Notes under the pieces: model-generated
The model's input: only the letters and a program-made list of their open reading frames with translations
The model's database searches: none
Told to the model about the DNA's origin: nothing
Source: CAVVYV01 sp963752585
GTDB taxonomy: Bacteria > Actinomycetota > Thermoleophilia > Solirubrobacterales > 70-9
Direction of reading: 5' to 3'
DNA: 64,000 nucleotides
Assembly (NCBI GenBank): GCA_963752585.1
Contig: CAVVYV010000001.1
Span: forward strand, 186,001-250,000
Part shown: piece by piece, positions 10,219 to 20,012 of the stretch
Numbering within the stretch: the stretch's first letter is position 1
How the letters are laid out: each line of letters begins with the position of its first letter
Program-made: the position numbers and the translations under genes

Positions 10219-11321
10219 ATGAGGGCGGCGCTCTCGAGCCGCTGGCGCCTGGCGCTTGCCGCGCTGCTCGCGGTGGCAGGCGCCGCGGCGGTGGCGCTGC
10301 TCGCCGCGGACGACGACGCCGACGGTGTACCCGCCACGACCGGCCGCTGGACCACCCTCCAGCCGAGCCCCCTCACCCGGACCGAGGTCGGCGCGGCGCG
10401 GGTCGGCCGGTTCATCTACGTGCTCGGGGGATTCGTGCCTCCCGATGGAGCGAACAGCAACCAGGTCGCCCGCTACGACACCAGGGCCGGCACCTGGGGC
10501 CTTGTCGCCCCGATGCCGGTCGCCGTCAACCACCCGGCCGTCGCGGTCAGCGGCGGCAGGCTGTTCGTCTACGGCGGCTACGCCGCCAACGCGGCGCTCA
10601 GCGGCGAGATCGACGCCCTCCAGCGCTACGACCCGGCCACCGACTCATGGGCGATGCTCGCGGGCTCCGGGATCAAGCGCGGCGCCGCCACCCTGGCGCC
10701 GGTCGGCCGTCGCCTCTACGCGATCGGCGGCGCCATCGGCGGAGCCGCCCAGCGCCTCGTCCAGGTCTACGACATCCCCAATGGTACCTGGGGCAGCGCC
10801 CCGCCGATGGGGGTCGCGCGCGAGCACCTCGCGAGCGGGGCGATCGACGGCCGGATCTTCGTCCTCGGCGGCCGCGACGCCGGTGAGAACATCGACGCGG
10901 TCGAGGTCTTCAACACCAGGACCCGGAAGTGGAAGGCGCTGCCGCATCTGCGGACCGCCCGCAGCGGCTTCCAGGCCGCCGTGGTCAGGGGCCATCTGAT
11001 CGCCGTGGGGGGCGAGCAGCTGTCCGAGGGCGACCCAGACAATCGCCCCGGTGGAGCTCTACGACCCGGAGGAGAAGCGCTGGCGGGCGCTTGCCTCCGA
11101 TGCTCACCCCTCGCCATGGCCTCGGGGTCGCATCCAAGGGCCGCACGGTCTTCGCGATCGAGGGCGGCCCGCAGCCCGGTCTCGCCTTCTCCAACGCGCT
11201 CGAGGCGCTCCGGGTGCCGCAGCCGCCTGCTGAGCCGCTGAGCCGTTTCCAGCTTCCGACGGTACGGGTAAGGCACCATGAGGGACTGGACCGATGGGTA
11301 TCCCGAGTCCGAAAGCGATAG
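10219..11321 (+). CDS. Kelch-repeat beta-propeller protein, membrane-anchored or secreted; frameshifted
   Basis: An N-terminal hydrophobic segment (LALAALLAVAGAAAVALLA) serves as signal or anchor, followed by at least five kelch blades with repeated 'GRxxYVLGG...ND' logic: FIYVLGGFVPPDG, LFVYGGYA, LYAIGGAIGG, IFVLGGRDAGEN, LIAVGGEQ. Frame changes near 11045 and 11095 carry the last blade (VELYDPEEKRW, then TVFAIEGG) to a stop at 11321. Extracytoplasmic binding domain, ligand unknown. The next lipoprotein gene overlaps its end, and a Ser/Thr kinase follows that, suggesting one operon with an envelope-sensing theme (inference). Confidence 0.7.
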
Positions 11322-11787
11322 GGGCGGTGGCGGCGGTGGCTGCTCGCTGCAGGCCTGGCGCTGGCCGCCTGTGGCTCCGAAGAGGAGTCCCCGCCGCCGA
11401 AGACCGTCGCCTCGCTGCCGGCGGCGACCGCCGAGCGCCTCGCCGTGCAGAGCGAGCGGATCGCCGAGCAGCTCGACTCCGGCGACATCTGCGGGGCGGC
11501 CCACTCCGCCGACGAGCTCGACGGCGCCGTGGCCGAGGCGGAGGTTCCGGCCGAGATTCGCGCCGAGCTCGAGGCCGCCACCGAGCAGCTGGTCAACTCG
11601 GTCAACTGCCCGCCGCCCCCCGAGCCGAAGAAGCCGAAGAAGCCGAAGAAGGACGATGAGGAAGGGGAGGACGGAGGGAGCGAGCGGCGGCGACGAGGGC
11701 GACGGCTCCGGACCGCCCGGGCACGATGGTGACCTTCCTCCCGGCCAAGAGGAGGACTACGAGGATGCGGAGTTGAACCAGCCATGA
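11294..11787 (+). CDS. Small putative lipoprotein, Lys/Pro and acidic tail; frameshifted
   Basis: ATG at 11294 gives MGIPSPKAIGAVAAVA. After a shift near 11335 the signal continues LLAAGLALAACGSEEESPPP with a clear lipobox (LAAC). The mature part has one helical region with two further Cys (DSGDICGAAH and NSVNCPPPP), a KPKKPKK stretch and an acidic, Gly-rich tail ending YEDAELNQP at 11787 after a second shift near 11675. Its stop overlaps the kinase start, so it is probably co-translated with the kinase. No known domain. Confidence 0.55.
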
Positions 11788-12836
11788 CGCCGAGGACGCT
11801 GGCCGAGGAGCGCTACCGGGTCGAGCGCCGCCTCGGCCACGGGGGGATGGCGACAGTGTTCCTCGCCCACGACCGGAAGCTGGACCGCCCGGTGGCGATC
11901 AAGCTGCTCGCCGACAACCTCGCCGGCGACGAGGAGGTCCGGGCCCGCTTCACCCGCGAGGCCCGCCTGGCGGCGAGGCTCGACCACCCGAACGTGGTCC
12001 AGGTGTTCGACGTCGGCGAGGAGGACGACCGCCCGTACATCGTCATGGAGCTGGTGGCAGGGAGGCACCCTCGGAGACCGCCTCGAGGGACGCGACCGCT
12101 CCCTGCCGCTCGCCGAGGCGCTGCCCCTGCTGCGCCAGATGTGCGACGGCCTCGGCCACGCCCACGCCAAGCGGCTCGTCCACCGCGACGTCAAGCCCCA
12201 CAACCTCCTGCTCCGTGAGGCCGACGACTGTCTCAAGGTCGCCGACTTCGGAATCGCCAGGGCGGCAGAGGAGACCCGTCTCACCCGCAGCGGCAGCGTT
12301 CTCGGGACCGATCGCTACATGGCCCCGGAGCAGCTCGCCGACGGCCGGATCTCGCCGGCGACCGACGTATTCGCTTGTGGCGTGGTCGCGAACGAGGCGC
12401 TCCCGGAGCGGCGGCCGGCGGAGCTCAATGAGATCGTCGATCGGTGCATGCGGGAGGACCCGCGAGACCGCTTCAGCGGACGCCGACCGCGCTCGCCGCG
12501 GCGCTCGCGTTCCGTCGATCTGAACGGGACGACGCCGGCGACCGTGCCGGTGACCAGCGAGGCGCGTCCGGCGCCACCGAGCCCACCTCGGCCACCGCGC
12601 AGATGCCACGGGCGCCGGGCAGGCGTCGCAGGGCGATCCTGGCTGCCGCCTCGCTGGCCGCGGTCGTGGTCGCTGTCGCGGGGACGGTGCTGATCAGCGG
12701 CTCGGGCTCATCGGACGGAGGCGGCTCCGCGAATGCGGGTCAGGCCCAGCCGAGGGTCCAGCCGGCGCCACGGCTCGAAGACCCCGCGGCCGAGGCACGC
12801 GCACTCGCCGACTGGTTGCGGGCCCAGGCCCGCTGA
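11784..12836 (+). CDS. Membrane Ser/Thr protein kinase (PknB-like catalytic domain), short C-lobe; frameshifted
   Basis: Hanks-type kinase. Visible motifs are the Gly loop LGHGGMATVFLAHD, VAIKLL (Lys), catalytic loop HRDVKPHNLLL, DFGIARA and the activation segment end GTDRYMAPEQ. The frame is corrected near 12060 (extra A in a G run) and near 12480. Between helix F (DVFACGVVANEALPERRP) and ELNEIVDRCMREDPRDRFS the segment is about 25 residues shorter than usual. A single membrane helix (AILAAASLAAVVVAVAGTVL) and an outside tail of roughly 60 residues without PASTA repeats follow. Start ATG overlaps the lipoprotein stop. Confidence 0.75.
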
Positions 12837-12838
12837 GC

Positions 12839-13075
12839 TACTGAGCGGGCGCCGCGGGCTTCTTCGCCTTCGGCGTCGTCGGCGTCGCGGGAGCGGTCGG
12901 TGTCGCGGGAGCCGGTCGTCGTCGAAGGAGCGGTGACGGTCGGGGTCGTCACCGGTGCCGACAGCTCGGGCTCGCTCTTCTCGCCGCAACCCGTGGCGGC
13001 GAGGGCGACCAGTGTCGCCGCGGCCCAGCTCGCCACTAGGCTCAGGGGACGCCTGCTTGGCTTGCTCGTTCGCAC
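12839..13075 (-). CDS. Very small lipoprotein with Pro/Ala/Thr-rich tail
   Basis: About 79 residues. GTG start, signal LSLVASWAAATLVALAATGC with lipobox Cys, then Thr/Pro-rich sequence. A shift near 12915 gives a regular tail of APATPTAPATPTTP followed by KAKKPAAPAQ, and a stop at 12839. A TATAGG-like -10 box sits about 9 nt before the GTG on this strand. It converges with the kinase gene two bases away. Probably a cell-wall-spanning tether; function unknown. Confidence 0.5.
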
Positions 13076-13128
13076 GAGGGCCGCAACCTATATGCCTTCA
13101 GGGCCGCCGGGCCCGGGGCCGGCTGCCC

Positions 13129-13476
13129 CTAGCGGAGAGAGCCGGCGGGCTGGGGTGCGCTCGATCGACCCCGGCTCCAAAGGAGCCGCTTCGGGCCACG
13201 CCTGCGCGGCTCGCGGCCGAGCCGGGAGCGGTGCAGGGTGAGCATGCCGACCAGTTCCACGGTGCGGTGGAAAGGGTCGGCGATCGTCTCCCCGCTCGCC
13301 AGGGAGATCGCGGCTCGGGCCTCACCGTCGACGAGGGCGACGAGCAGCTCTCCCTCGGGGACCGCGCGGGTGTCGCGCTGGGCGAGGCGGCGGAGCGCCT
13401 CGTCGTCCCCGGGCGCGGCGGAGCGAATCGTGATCGAGGCTTCGGTTTGAACTGGTGTCGGCTTGTAGTACATCAC
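13129..13476 (-). CDS. Small protein resembling a truncated GNAT acetyltransferase N-terminus
   Basis: 115 residues. ITIRSAAPGDDEALRRLAQRD resembles the first strand and helix of GNAT enzymes, followed by ELLVALVDGEARAAISLASG and a basic tail. The acetyl-CoA-binding motif region is absent, so it is unlikely to be an active acetyltransferase. The tail (RREPRRRGPKR-like) could be real or out of frame. It diverges from the MocR gene with about 75 bp between them. Function not assigned. Confidence 0.45.
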   Translation of the reverse strand: MMYYKPTPVQTEASITIRSAAPGDDEALRRLAQRDTRAVPEGELLVALVDGEARAAISLASGETIADPFHRTVELVGMLTLHRSRLGREPRRRGPKRLLWSRGRSSAPQPAGSLR

Positions 13477-13549
13477 TACCTCTCTTGTTGCGCCAGATCG
13501 CGCGGTCTGCTGTACACTCTGCGCCTAACGCTACCGGAACTGAGTGATC

Positions 13550-13562
13550 TGTATGTCATACA
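13550..13562 (+). promoter_or_regulatory. Palindrome overlapping the MocR start codon
   Basis: TGTATG-T-CATACA is a 6-bp inverted repeat with a 1-nt centre and contains the proposed ATG at 13553. A GntR-type dimer could bind here and repress its own gene and perhaps the divergent one (inference). A TACACT box at 13512-13517 is a possible -10 for rightward transcription. Confidence 0.4.
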
Positions 13563-15068
13563 AAGATGCTTTGAGTGACCTGAAGCGCGACACCGACCGG
13601 TCGCTGACCGAGCAGATGGTCGACGATCTTCCGCGAGGCGATCGGCTCCGGCGAGCTGCCGGTGGGGGAGAAGCTGCCGCCGACCCGCGAGCTCGCCGAG
13701 ATAGCGGGCGTGAACCACCTGACCGCGGTGCGCGTCTACCGGCGGCTCCGGGAGCAGGGCATGGTCACCTCGCAGGTCGGCCGCGGCACCTTCGTGCGCG
13801 AGTCGGCCGCCGCCACGCTCCGCGATCCAGGCGGCGCTGACGGTGGCGAGTGGCAGCGCTACGTGCTGCCGGCGGTGGTCGAGAGCAGCGGCGACCGCGT
13901 GATGGACGAGATGTACCGGCACTCGCAGGCCCCGGGGCTGATCCCCCTCTCGGTCGGCTACCCGTCCGCCGAGCTCTTCCCCTTCGATCAGATGCGGCGG
14001 TCGATGTCCGAGGCGCTCGAGAGCCATGACAGTCGCGCGCTTCAGTACACCGACATCGCCGGGCTCCCCGAGCTGGTCGAGCAGATCGCGGCGCTCTCAG
14101 CGCTCCGCGGGGCCCCCGAGGACCCGGCCGACATCCTGATCACCACCGGCGCCCGCCAGGCGCCTCACCCTGGCGGCTCGCGCGGTACTCCGACCGGGCG
14201 ACGCCGCCGCCTGCGAGTCGCCGAGCTTCATGGGGGTGCTGGAGTCGCTGCGGGCCACGGGAGCGCGGGTGCTTCCGGTTCCGGTCGACGAGGACGGGCT
14301 CGACACGGATGCGCTCGAGGAGCTGCTGGCCCGCCAGGAGATCCGGTTGCTGGCGCTCCAGCCGCGCTGCCACAACCCCACCGGCCGCGACCTCTCGGCC
14401 GAGCGCCGCGCTCGGCTGCTGGAGCTGGCGCGCCGGCACGGCTTCTTCATCGTCGAGGACGGCGTCTACAGCGATCTGCGCTTCGAGGGCGAGGATCCGG
14501 GCTCGCTGCGGCGCGAGGGCGCGCGGCCACGTCATCTACGTCGACTCCCTCTCGAAGCTGGTCGGCGGCGGGCTCCGTGTCGGCTGGATCGCCTCCAGCG
14601 GGCCGGTGCGCGAGCGCCTGCCTGCACGAGAAGCGGACCGACGACATGCATAGCGCCACTCTCACCCAGCTGGCGCTCGCCCGCTTCCTCGCCGCGGGCG
14701 AGTATCCGGCGCACAAGGAGCGGGCGCGCGACTTCTACCTGGAGCGCCGCGACGCCCTCCTGGAGGCGACCCGCGAGCACCTGGGCGGGCTCGTCACCAT
14801 CCACGAGCCGGACGGCGGCGGGCATCTCTGGCTGACGCTGTCTGTCCCGGTGGACGAGGGGGAGCTGATGACCGAGGCGGTCCGCAACGGCGTCACCTTC
14901 GTTCCCGGCGCGGCGATGATCCCCGAGCCGGCCGCGGGAACGCACATGCGGCTCTCCTACGGCTTCCTCGACCCGGACCAGCTCACCGAGGGCGTGCGGC
15001 GTCTCGCCCGGGCGATCCGGTCGATGGAGAGGCAGCCACGAGCGAGCGAGGCCCTGCCGATCGCGTAG
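13553..15068 (+). CDS. MocR-type regulator: GntR winged helix fused to a PLP aminotransferase-like domain; frameshifted
   Basis: About 500 residues. The N-terminal GntR helix-turn-helix includes PPTRELAEIAGVNHLTAVRV and GMVTSQVGRGTFV. A fold-type-I aminotransferase domain follows: LQYTDIAGLPELVEQIA, NPTGRDLSAERRARLLELA, FIVEDGVYSDLRFEG and the PLP-lysine segment VDSLSKLVGGGLRVGWI. Frame breaks lie near 13630, 14160-14230, 14525 and 14625. MocR proteins sense amino acids or PLP. Given the branched-chain genes that follow, this one may regulate them (inference). ATG 13553 is preferred over GTG 13544. Confidence 0.75.
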
Positions 15069-15082
15069 TGCCCAGAGCGGTC

Positions 15083-16199
15083 CTAGGCCGCCGCGGGCTG
15101 GCGGATGCCGCGCTTGCCGCGGGTGGGGTGGAGGCGCTTGGCGGCCAGCTCCCGCGCCGCCTCCAGCGGAGTCGTCGAGCGCTCCTCGGCCTCGGCGAGG
15201 ATCACCGCGATCGTCTCGCCGATCCCGTCCACCAGCTGCCGCGGTCCGCTCGCGGTCGAGCGAGTGGAGTCTCGGCGTAGACATTGATCAGGCCGCCGGC
15301 GTTGGCGATGAAGTCGGGCGCGTAGAGGATCCCGCGCGAGGTCAGCTTCTCGCCGCCAGCCGCTCCTCGGCGAGCACGTTGTTCGCCGAGCCGCAGACGA
15401 TCTCGCAGCGCAGCGAACCCACGTTGTCGCGGTGGATCGCCCCGCCGAGCGCACACGGCGCCAGCACGTCGCAGTCGGTGGTCATCGCCGTGCCTGGGTC
15501 GGTCCAGCCCGCCCCCAGCCTGGCGGCGAGCCGCCGCTTGCCGGCGTCGATGTCGGCCGCGATCACCTCGGCGCCGGCGGCGAGCAGACGCTCCGCGAGC
15601 CGGGTGCCGACGTGGCCGAGCCCGACGACGCAGACGCGCCGGCCGGAGAGATCGCGGCTCCCGAAGCGCCGCTCACAGCAGGCCCCGATCGCCGCCTCGA
15701 CGCCGCGGGCGGTGAGCGGGCTGGGATCGCCCGAGCCGCCGAGGGCCACCGGGAGCCCGACGACGTGCGAGGTGCGCTCGCGGATCATCGCCATGTCCTC
15801 GGTGCCGGTGCCGACGTCCTCGGCGGTGATGTAGCGACCGCCCAGGGACTCGACCACGTCGCCCAGATCGAGCATCAGCTCCCGGCGGCGGCCGCCGGCG
15901 AGCTCGCCGTCGGAGCAGAGCACCGCCTTGCCGCCGCCCAGGTCGAGCCCTGCCGCGGCGGCCTTCAAGGTCATCGCCTCGGAGAGCCGCAGCGCGTCGG
16001 CGATCGCATCGCCGGGAGCGCGGTAGTGCCACAGCCGTGCCCCACCGAGCGCGGGCCCGAGGGCGGTCGAATGCACGGCGACCACCACGTAGATCCCCGA
16101 TCGCCGTCCCCGGCGGACCACCAGCTCCTCGTGGTCGAGCCGCTCGGCCGGCCGCCGGTGGCCGTTGGTATGCGCCGCGTGACCGTTGCCGTGGCTCAT
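15083..16199 (-). CDS. Leucine/valine-type (Glu/Leu/Phe/Val) dehydrogenase; frameshifted
   Basis: NAD-dependent oxidative deaminase of branched-chain amino acids, producing 2-oxoacids for the adjoining dehydrogenase complex. Visible signatures: ALGPALGGARLWHY, the catalytic-lysine region LDLGGGKAVL, Rossmann motif VCVVGLGHVGTRLAERLL, and CEIVCGSANNVL...DFIANAGGLINVY. About 370 residues, starting at ATG 16199 which overlaps the E2 stop by ATGA. Frame shifts near 15350 and 15270. The choice of Leu or Val cannot be read from the sequence. Last gene of the minus-strand catabolic operon. Confidence 0.8.
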
Positions 16200-17571
16200 C
16201 CGGCTTCCCACCCCTCGAGCGTCTCCTCGGACGTCGGCGAGGAAGCGTGCCGCCTCGGCGCCGTCGAGCGCGCGGTGGTCCCACGACATGCAGAGGTAAG
16301 TCATCGGCCTGATCGCGATCGCGTCGGAGCCGCTCGTCGGAGATCACAACCGGCCGCTTCACGATCGCCTCGAGATCGAGGATCGCGACCTGAGGCTGGT
16401 TGATGATCGGAGTGGCCAGTACCGCCCCGAACTGCCCCGGGTTGGTGATCGTGAAGGTGCCGCCATGGACGTCGTCGGGCTCGAGGTCGGCCCTGCGGGC
16501 GCGTTCGGCGACCTCGGCGATCGCCGCCGCCATGCCCTCGAGGCTGAGCCGCTGGGCCTTGCGGATCACCGGCACGATCAGCCCCTCGCTCGAGCGCGAC
16601 CGCGATCCCGAGGTTGACGTCGTCGTGGTAGACGATCTCCTCGCCGTCGATCGAGGCGTTGAGGATCGGGTGGCGCTCGAGCGCCTCCACCGTCGCCGTG
16701 GCGACGAAGGCGAGATAGGTGAGCGGAACCTCGCGCCGCGCCATCGGCTCCTTGAGCTCCGCGCGCCGGGCGGCGACCTGTCCCATGTCTACCTCGACGA
16801 TCGTGGTGCAGTGGGCCGACGTCCTGCGGCTGGCGAGCATGTGCTCGGCGATCTGGCGGCGCATCGGCGACATCGGCTTCGCGGCGCTCAGCCATCGCCT
16901 CGCCGCCGTCGGCGGCACCGGCCGCCGCGGCAGGCGCTGCCTCCTCCGTCAGGAGCTGCCTCCTCCGGAGGCCGGTAGGGCGACTCGATGTGCAGCGGCC
17001 GCTCCTCCGCGCGCTCGCCGCGTGCTCGATCCGGGCGAGCAGGTCCCGCTTTCGCACCCGTCCGCCGACGCCCGGTTCCCTGGACCCGCGAGAGGTCGAT
17101 CCCATGCTGCTCGGCGATCCGCCTCACCACGGGCGAGTGGAAGCGCGAGCGGTCCGCTCCCCATTGGCGTCGCCCGCGGCTCGACTCGTCCCCGCCGGAC
17201 TCGGCCGGCGCCTGCGGGGTGGCGGGCTCGTGATCCTCCTGTGGGTGGGCCTCGCCTGGACGGCCGGAGGGATCGATCTCGGCCAGCGGCGTCCCCACCG
17301 GCACGGTCTCGTCGACCGCGACCAGGATGCGCTCGAGCCGGCCGGAGGCGGGGGAGGGGATCTCGACGTCGACCTTGTCGGTGCTCACCACCGCCACCGT
17401 CTCGTCGGCCTCGACCCAGTCGCCGGGCTGCTTCAGCCACTCGACGATCGTGCCCTCGGCCACCGAGACGCCCATCTGCGGCATCGCGATCTCGACCGCA
17501 CCGGTTTCGCCCGCTTGCGCCGGAGGCGAGGCCGGCGAGCCGGCCTCTCGCTCAGTAGGCGAGGAGCTCAC
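16196..17571 (-). CDS. 2-oxoacid dehydrogenase E2 (dihydrolipoyl acyltransferase), branched-chain type; frameshifted
   Basis: About 455 residues. Lipoyl domain with STDKVDVEIPSP (lipoyl Lys), an acidic/Pro-rich linker, the peripheral-subunit-binding domain (SPVVRRIAEQHGIDLSRVQG), then the catalytic domain (SPMRRQIAEHMLASRR; FTITNPGQFG; active-site MSWDHRALDGAEAARFL). The sequence is DHRxxDG rather than HHRxxDG. Frame shifts occur near 16215, 16310, 16580, 16895 and 17070. At 16215 an extra C before GAG hides a C-terminus EETLEGWEAG whose stop overlaps the dehydrogenase ATG. GTG start at 17571 overlaps the E1-beta end by about 20 nt. Confidence 0.8.
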
Positions 17572-18581
17572 GGCAGGCCTCCTTCATGTCGTCGAGCTGA
17601 GGCAGCACCCGCTGCTCCAGCGGTGGGCTGAAGGGGATCGGCACGTCCGGCGCGGTCAGCCGCCGGACCGGCGCATCGAGATCCTCGAACGCCTCCTCGG
17701 TGATCAGCGCGGCCACCTCGGCACCGACCCCGGCAGGAGCGGGTCGCCTCGTGCGCGACCAGGACCTTGCCGGTCCGCCGGGCGCTGGCCAGGATCGCCT
17801 CGCGGTCGAGCGGGCAGAGGGTGCGCAGGTCGAGCACCTCGATCTCCTCGCCGAGCTCCTCGGCGGCCTCCAGCGCCAGGTGGACGCTGGAGCCATAGGC
17901 GATCACGGTCATCTCCGAGCCCTCGCGCGCAACCGCCGCCTCGCCGATCGGAACCGTGTGCTCGCCCGTGGGCACCTCGCCCTTGACGTGGCGGTAGAGG
18001 CCCTTGTGCTCCAGGTAGCAGACCGGGTTCGGGTCACGGATCGCGCTCACCAGGAGCCCCTTGGCGTCGGCGGCCGTCGCCGGCGCCACCACCTTCAGCC
18101 CCGGCGCCTGGAGGAACCAGGCCTCCGGGTTCTGTGAGTGGAAGGGCCCGCCCGAGAAGCCGCCGCCCGAGGGCAGCCGGACGACGATCGGCACCGCGAT
18201 CCCCTGCCGGTAATGGAGCTTGGCGGCGACGTTGACCAGCTGGTCGAAGCCGCAAGAGATGAAGTCGGCGAACTGCATCTCGCAGACCGGCTTCATCCCC
18301 TCGATCGCGGCGCCGGTGGCGGCGCCGACGATCAGGTTCTCTGCCAGCGGGGTATCGAGAACCCGGTCTGCGCCGAACTCCTCGGCGAAGCCGTCGGTGA
18401 CCTTGAAGGCGCCGCCGAAGGCGCCGATGTCCTCCCCGAGGCAGAAGACGGTCTCGTCGCGTCGCATCTCCTCCCGGAGGCCGTCGGAGATCGCCTCCAG
18501 GTAAGTCATCTCGCGGGCTCCCGCCGCCGGGTTCGCCCCGGGTCGGGCAATGCCTGGCGCGATCGTCTCCGGGGCGCTCAT
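17552..18581 (-). CDS. 2-oxoacid dehydrogenase E1 beta subunit (branched-chain type)
   Basis: About 342 residues, ATG at 18581. Family signatures: YLEAISDGLREEM, LGEDIGAFGGAFKVTDG, DTPLAENLIVGAATGAA, MKPVCEMQFADFI, and RLPSGGGFSGGPFHSQNPEAW. The transketolase C-terminal domain reads VLDLRTLCPLDREAI, then after one shift near 17735 TEEAFEDLDAPVRRLTAPD...ELLAY. Binds the alpha subunit to form the TPP site. Lies between E1-alpha and E2 in the operon. Confidence 0.85.
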
Positions 18582-18667
18582 CGGGCGCTCCGCGCGGCCG
18601 CGCCGTTGCTCTCCGGCGGGCTCGCCGTTACCGCTCGGCTCCGTCCCGCCAGCGCGTCCACGGCGCC

Positions 18668-19716
18668 TCACCGTCGCCGAGCGGCTTCCAGCTGCTCGGC
18701 GAAGACGCCATCGGTCGCCAGTTCCGGCTCGGGCATAGGCGAGGCGAGCGCTTTCTCGGAGGCCTCCGCGACCTCGCGCTCGGCGCTCGTCGCGGATCGC
18801 ATTGCAGTTTCTCCGGGTCGAAGCCGTGCTCGTCGGCCAGTCGGCGCTCGTAGCGCTCGATCGGGTCGCGCCGGCGCCATTCCTCGAGGAGCTCTTCCGG
18901 GACGTAGCTCATGTCGTCGTGGGCGCCATGCCCGTGCATGCGCATGGTGTGACACTCGATCAGCGTCGGTCCGGCCCCGCTGCGAGCTCGATCGGCCGCC
19001 TCGCGGACGGCCTCGAATACAGCCTCGACGTCGTTACCGTCGACGCTGACGCCGCGGAGGCCGTAGCCCTCGGCGCGCTCGACGGGGTCGACCGCGTACT
19101 CGAACTCGGTAGGCGTCGAGTAGGCGAACTTGTTGTTCTCGAGGACGAACACGACCGGGAGGCGGTGAATGCCCGCGAAGTTCAGCGCCTCGTGACACTG
19201 GCCGTTCGCGGTCGCGCCCTCGCCGAAGAAGGTCATCGCGACGCGCGGCTCATGCCTCATCTTGAAGGCGAGCGCGAGGCCGACGGCGACCTGGGCCATG
19301 TCAGGCAGCATCGAGACCATCCCGATGCATCCGAGGTCGCGGTCTCCGAAGTGCAGGTTGCCGTCCTTGCCGCCGGTGACGCCGCCGGCGCGGCCCATGT
19401 AGTTGGCCAGGTAGCGGTCGGGCGTGACCCCGCGGACGAAATGGGCCCCGAGGTCGCGATGAAGGATGCAGAGGCGATCGCGGGGACCGAGGACGAAAGA
19501 GGCACCCACCGAGATCGCCTCCTGTCCGCGGCCGTCGTAGAACGACCCGGGCACCTTTCCCTGCCTGTAGAGGGTGATCCCTCGCTCCTCGGAGAGCCGC
19601 ATCAGCAGCATGTAGCGGAAGAGCAGGGCGCGGTCCTCGCGAGTCAGCTGCTCGCTGGAGCCGGCCTCGGGCTTGCCTGAGCCATCGCCGACCAGGCTCG
19701 CGTTCTCGAGCTTCAT
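18668..19716 (-). CDS. 2-oxoacid dehydrogenase E1 alpha subunit (branched-chain type)
   Basis: About 350 residues. ATG 19716 is preceded by a good Shine-Dalgarno (AGAAAGGCGG). TPP-binding segment FFGEGATANGQCHEALNFAG...LENNKFAYSTP, substrate/phosphorylation-loop region MRMHGHGAHDDMSYVPEE. Decarboxylates branched-chain 2-oxoacids and passes the acyl group to lipoyl-E2. Frame breaks around 18790-18810. The preferred reading of the end is EQLEAARRR at 18668; a second frame would stop at 18628. No E3 gene lies in this operon. Confidence 0.85.
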
Positions 19717-20012
19717 CGCGGTCCGCCTTTCTTCCGGCCTGACCGTCGGGATCTCCTTCGGTCGAGCCAATCTCGCGGGTCCGGGATTCGCCGGCTGCCC
19801 GCACTTACGGACACGGGAGGGGAGGGATCGCCTCTCTTCCCTATGTGATGATCCGATCTTACCCCCGCGGCGGGTCGCTAACCAGTGGCTTGCACCATCG
19901 GACGATCGGTCAGCGAGGCAGCAACTGTCCTGCTGCTGCCCCCGCAAGCCCGATAGGGATAGGGTGGGCTGGACAAGGCCTGAGGGAGGGCCTACGGATG
20001 AGGAGGAATTGC
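19717..20012 (+). other. Divergent intergenic region between bkd operon and LivK gene
   Basis: About 296 bp without a gene. It should carry both promoters. Features seen: a purine-rich tract and pyrimidine complement around 19812-19840 (possible imperfect hairpin), and a short hairpin AGGCC/GGCCT near 19975-19993 just before the LivK ribosome-binding site. No riboswitch motif was recognised. Confidence 0.4.

Noticed and set aside
13129..13476. Calling the small protein an active GNAT acetyltransferase
   Set aside because: Only the first strand-helix region resembles GNAT; the acetyl-CoA-binding motif is missing.
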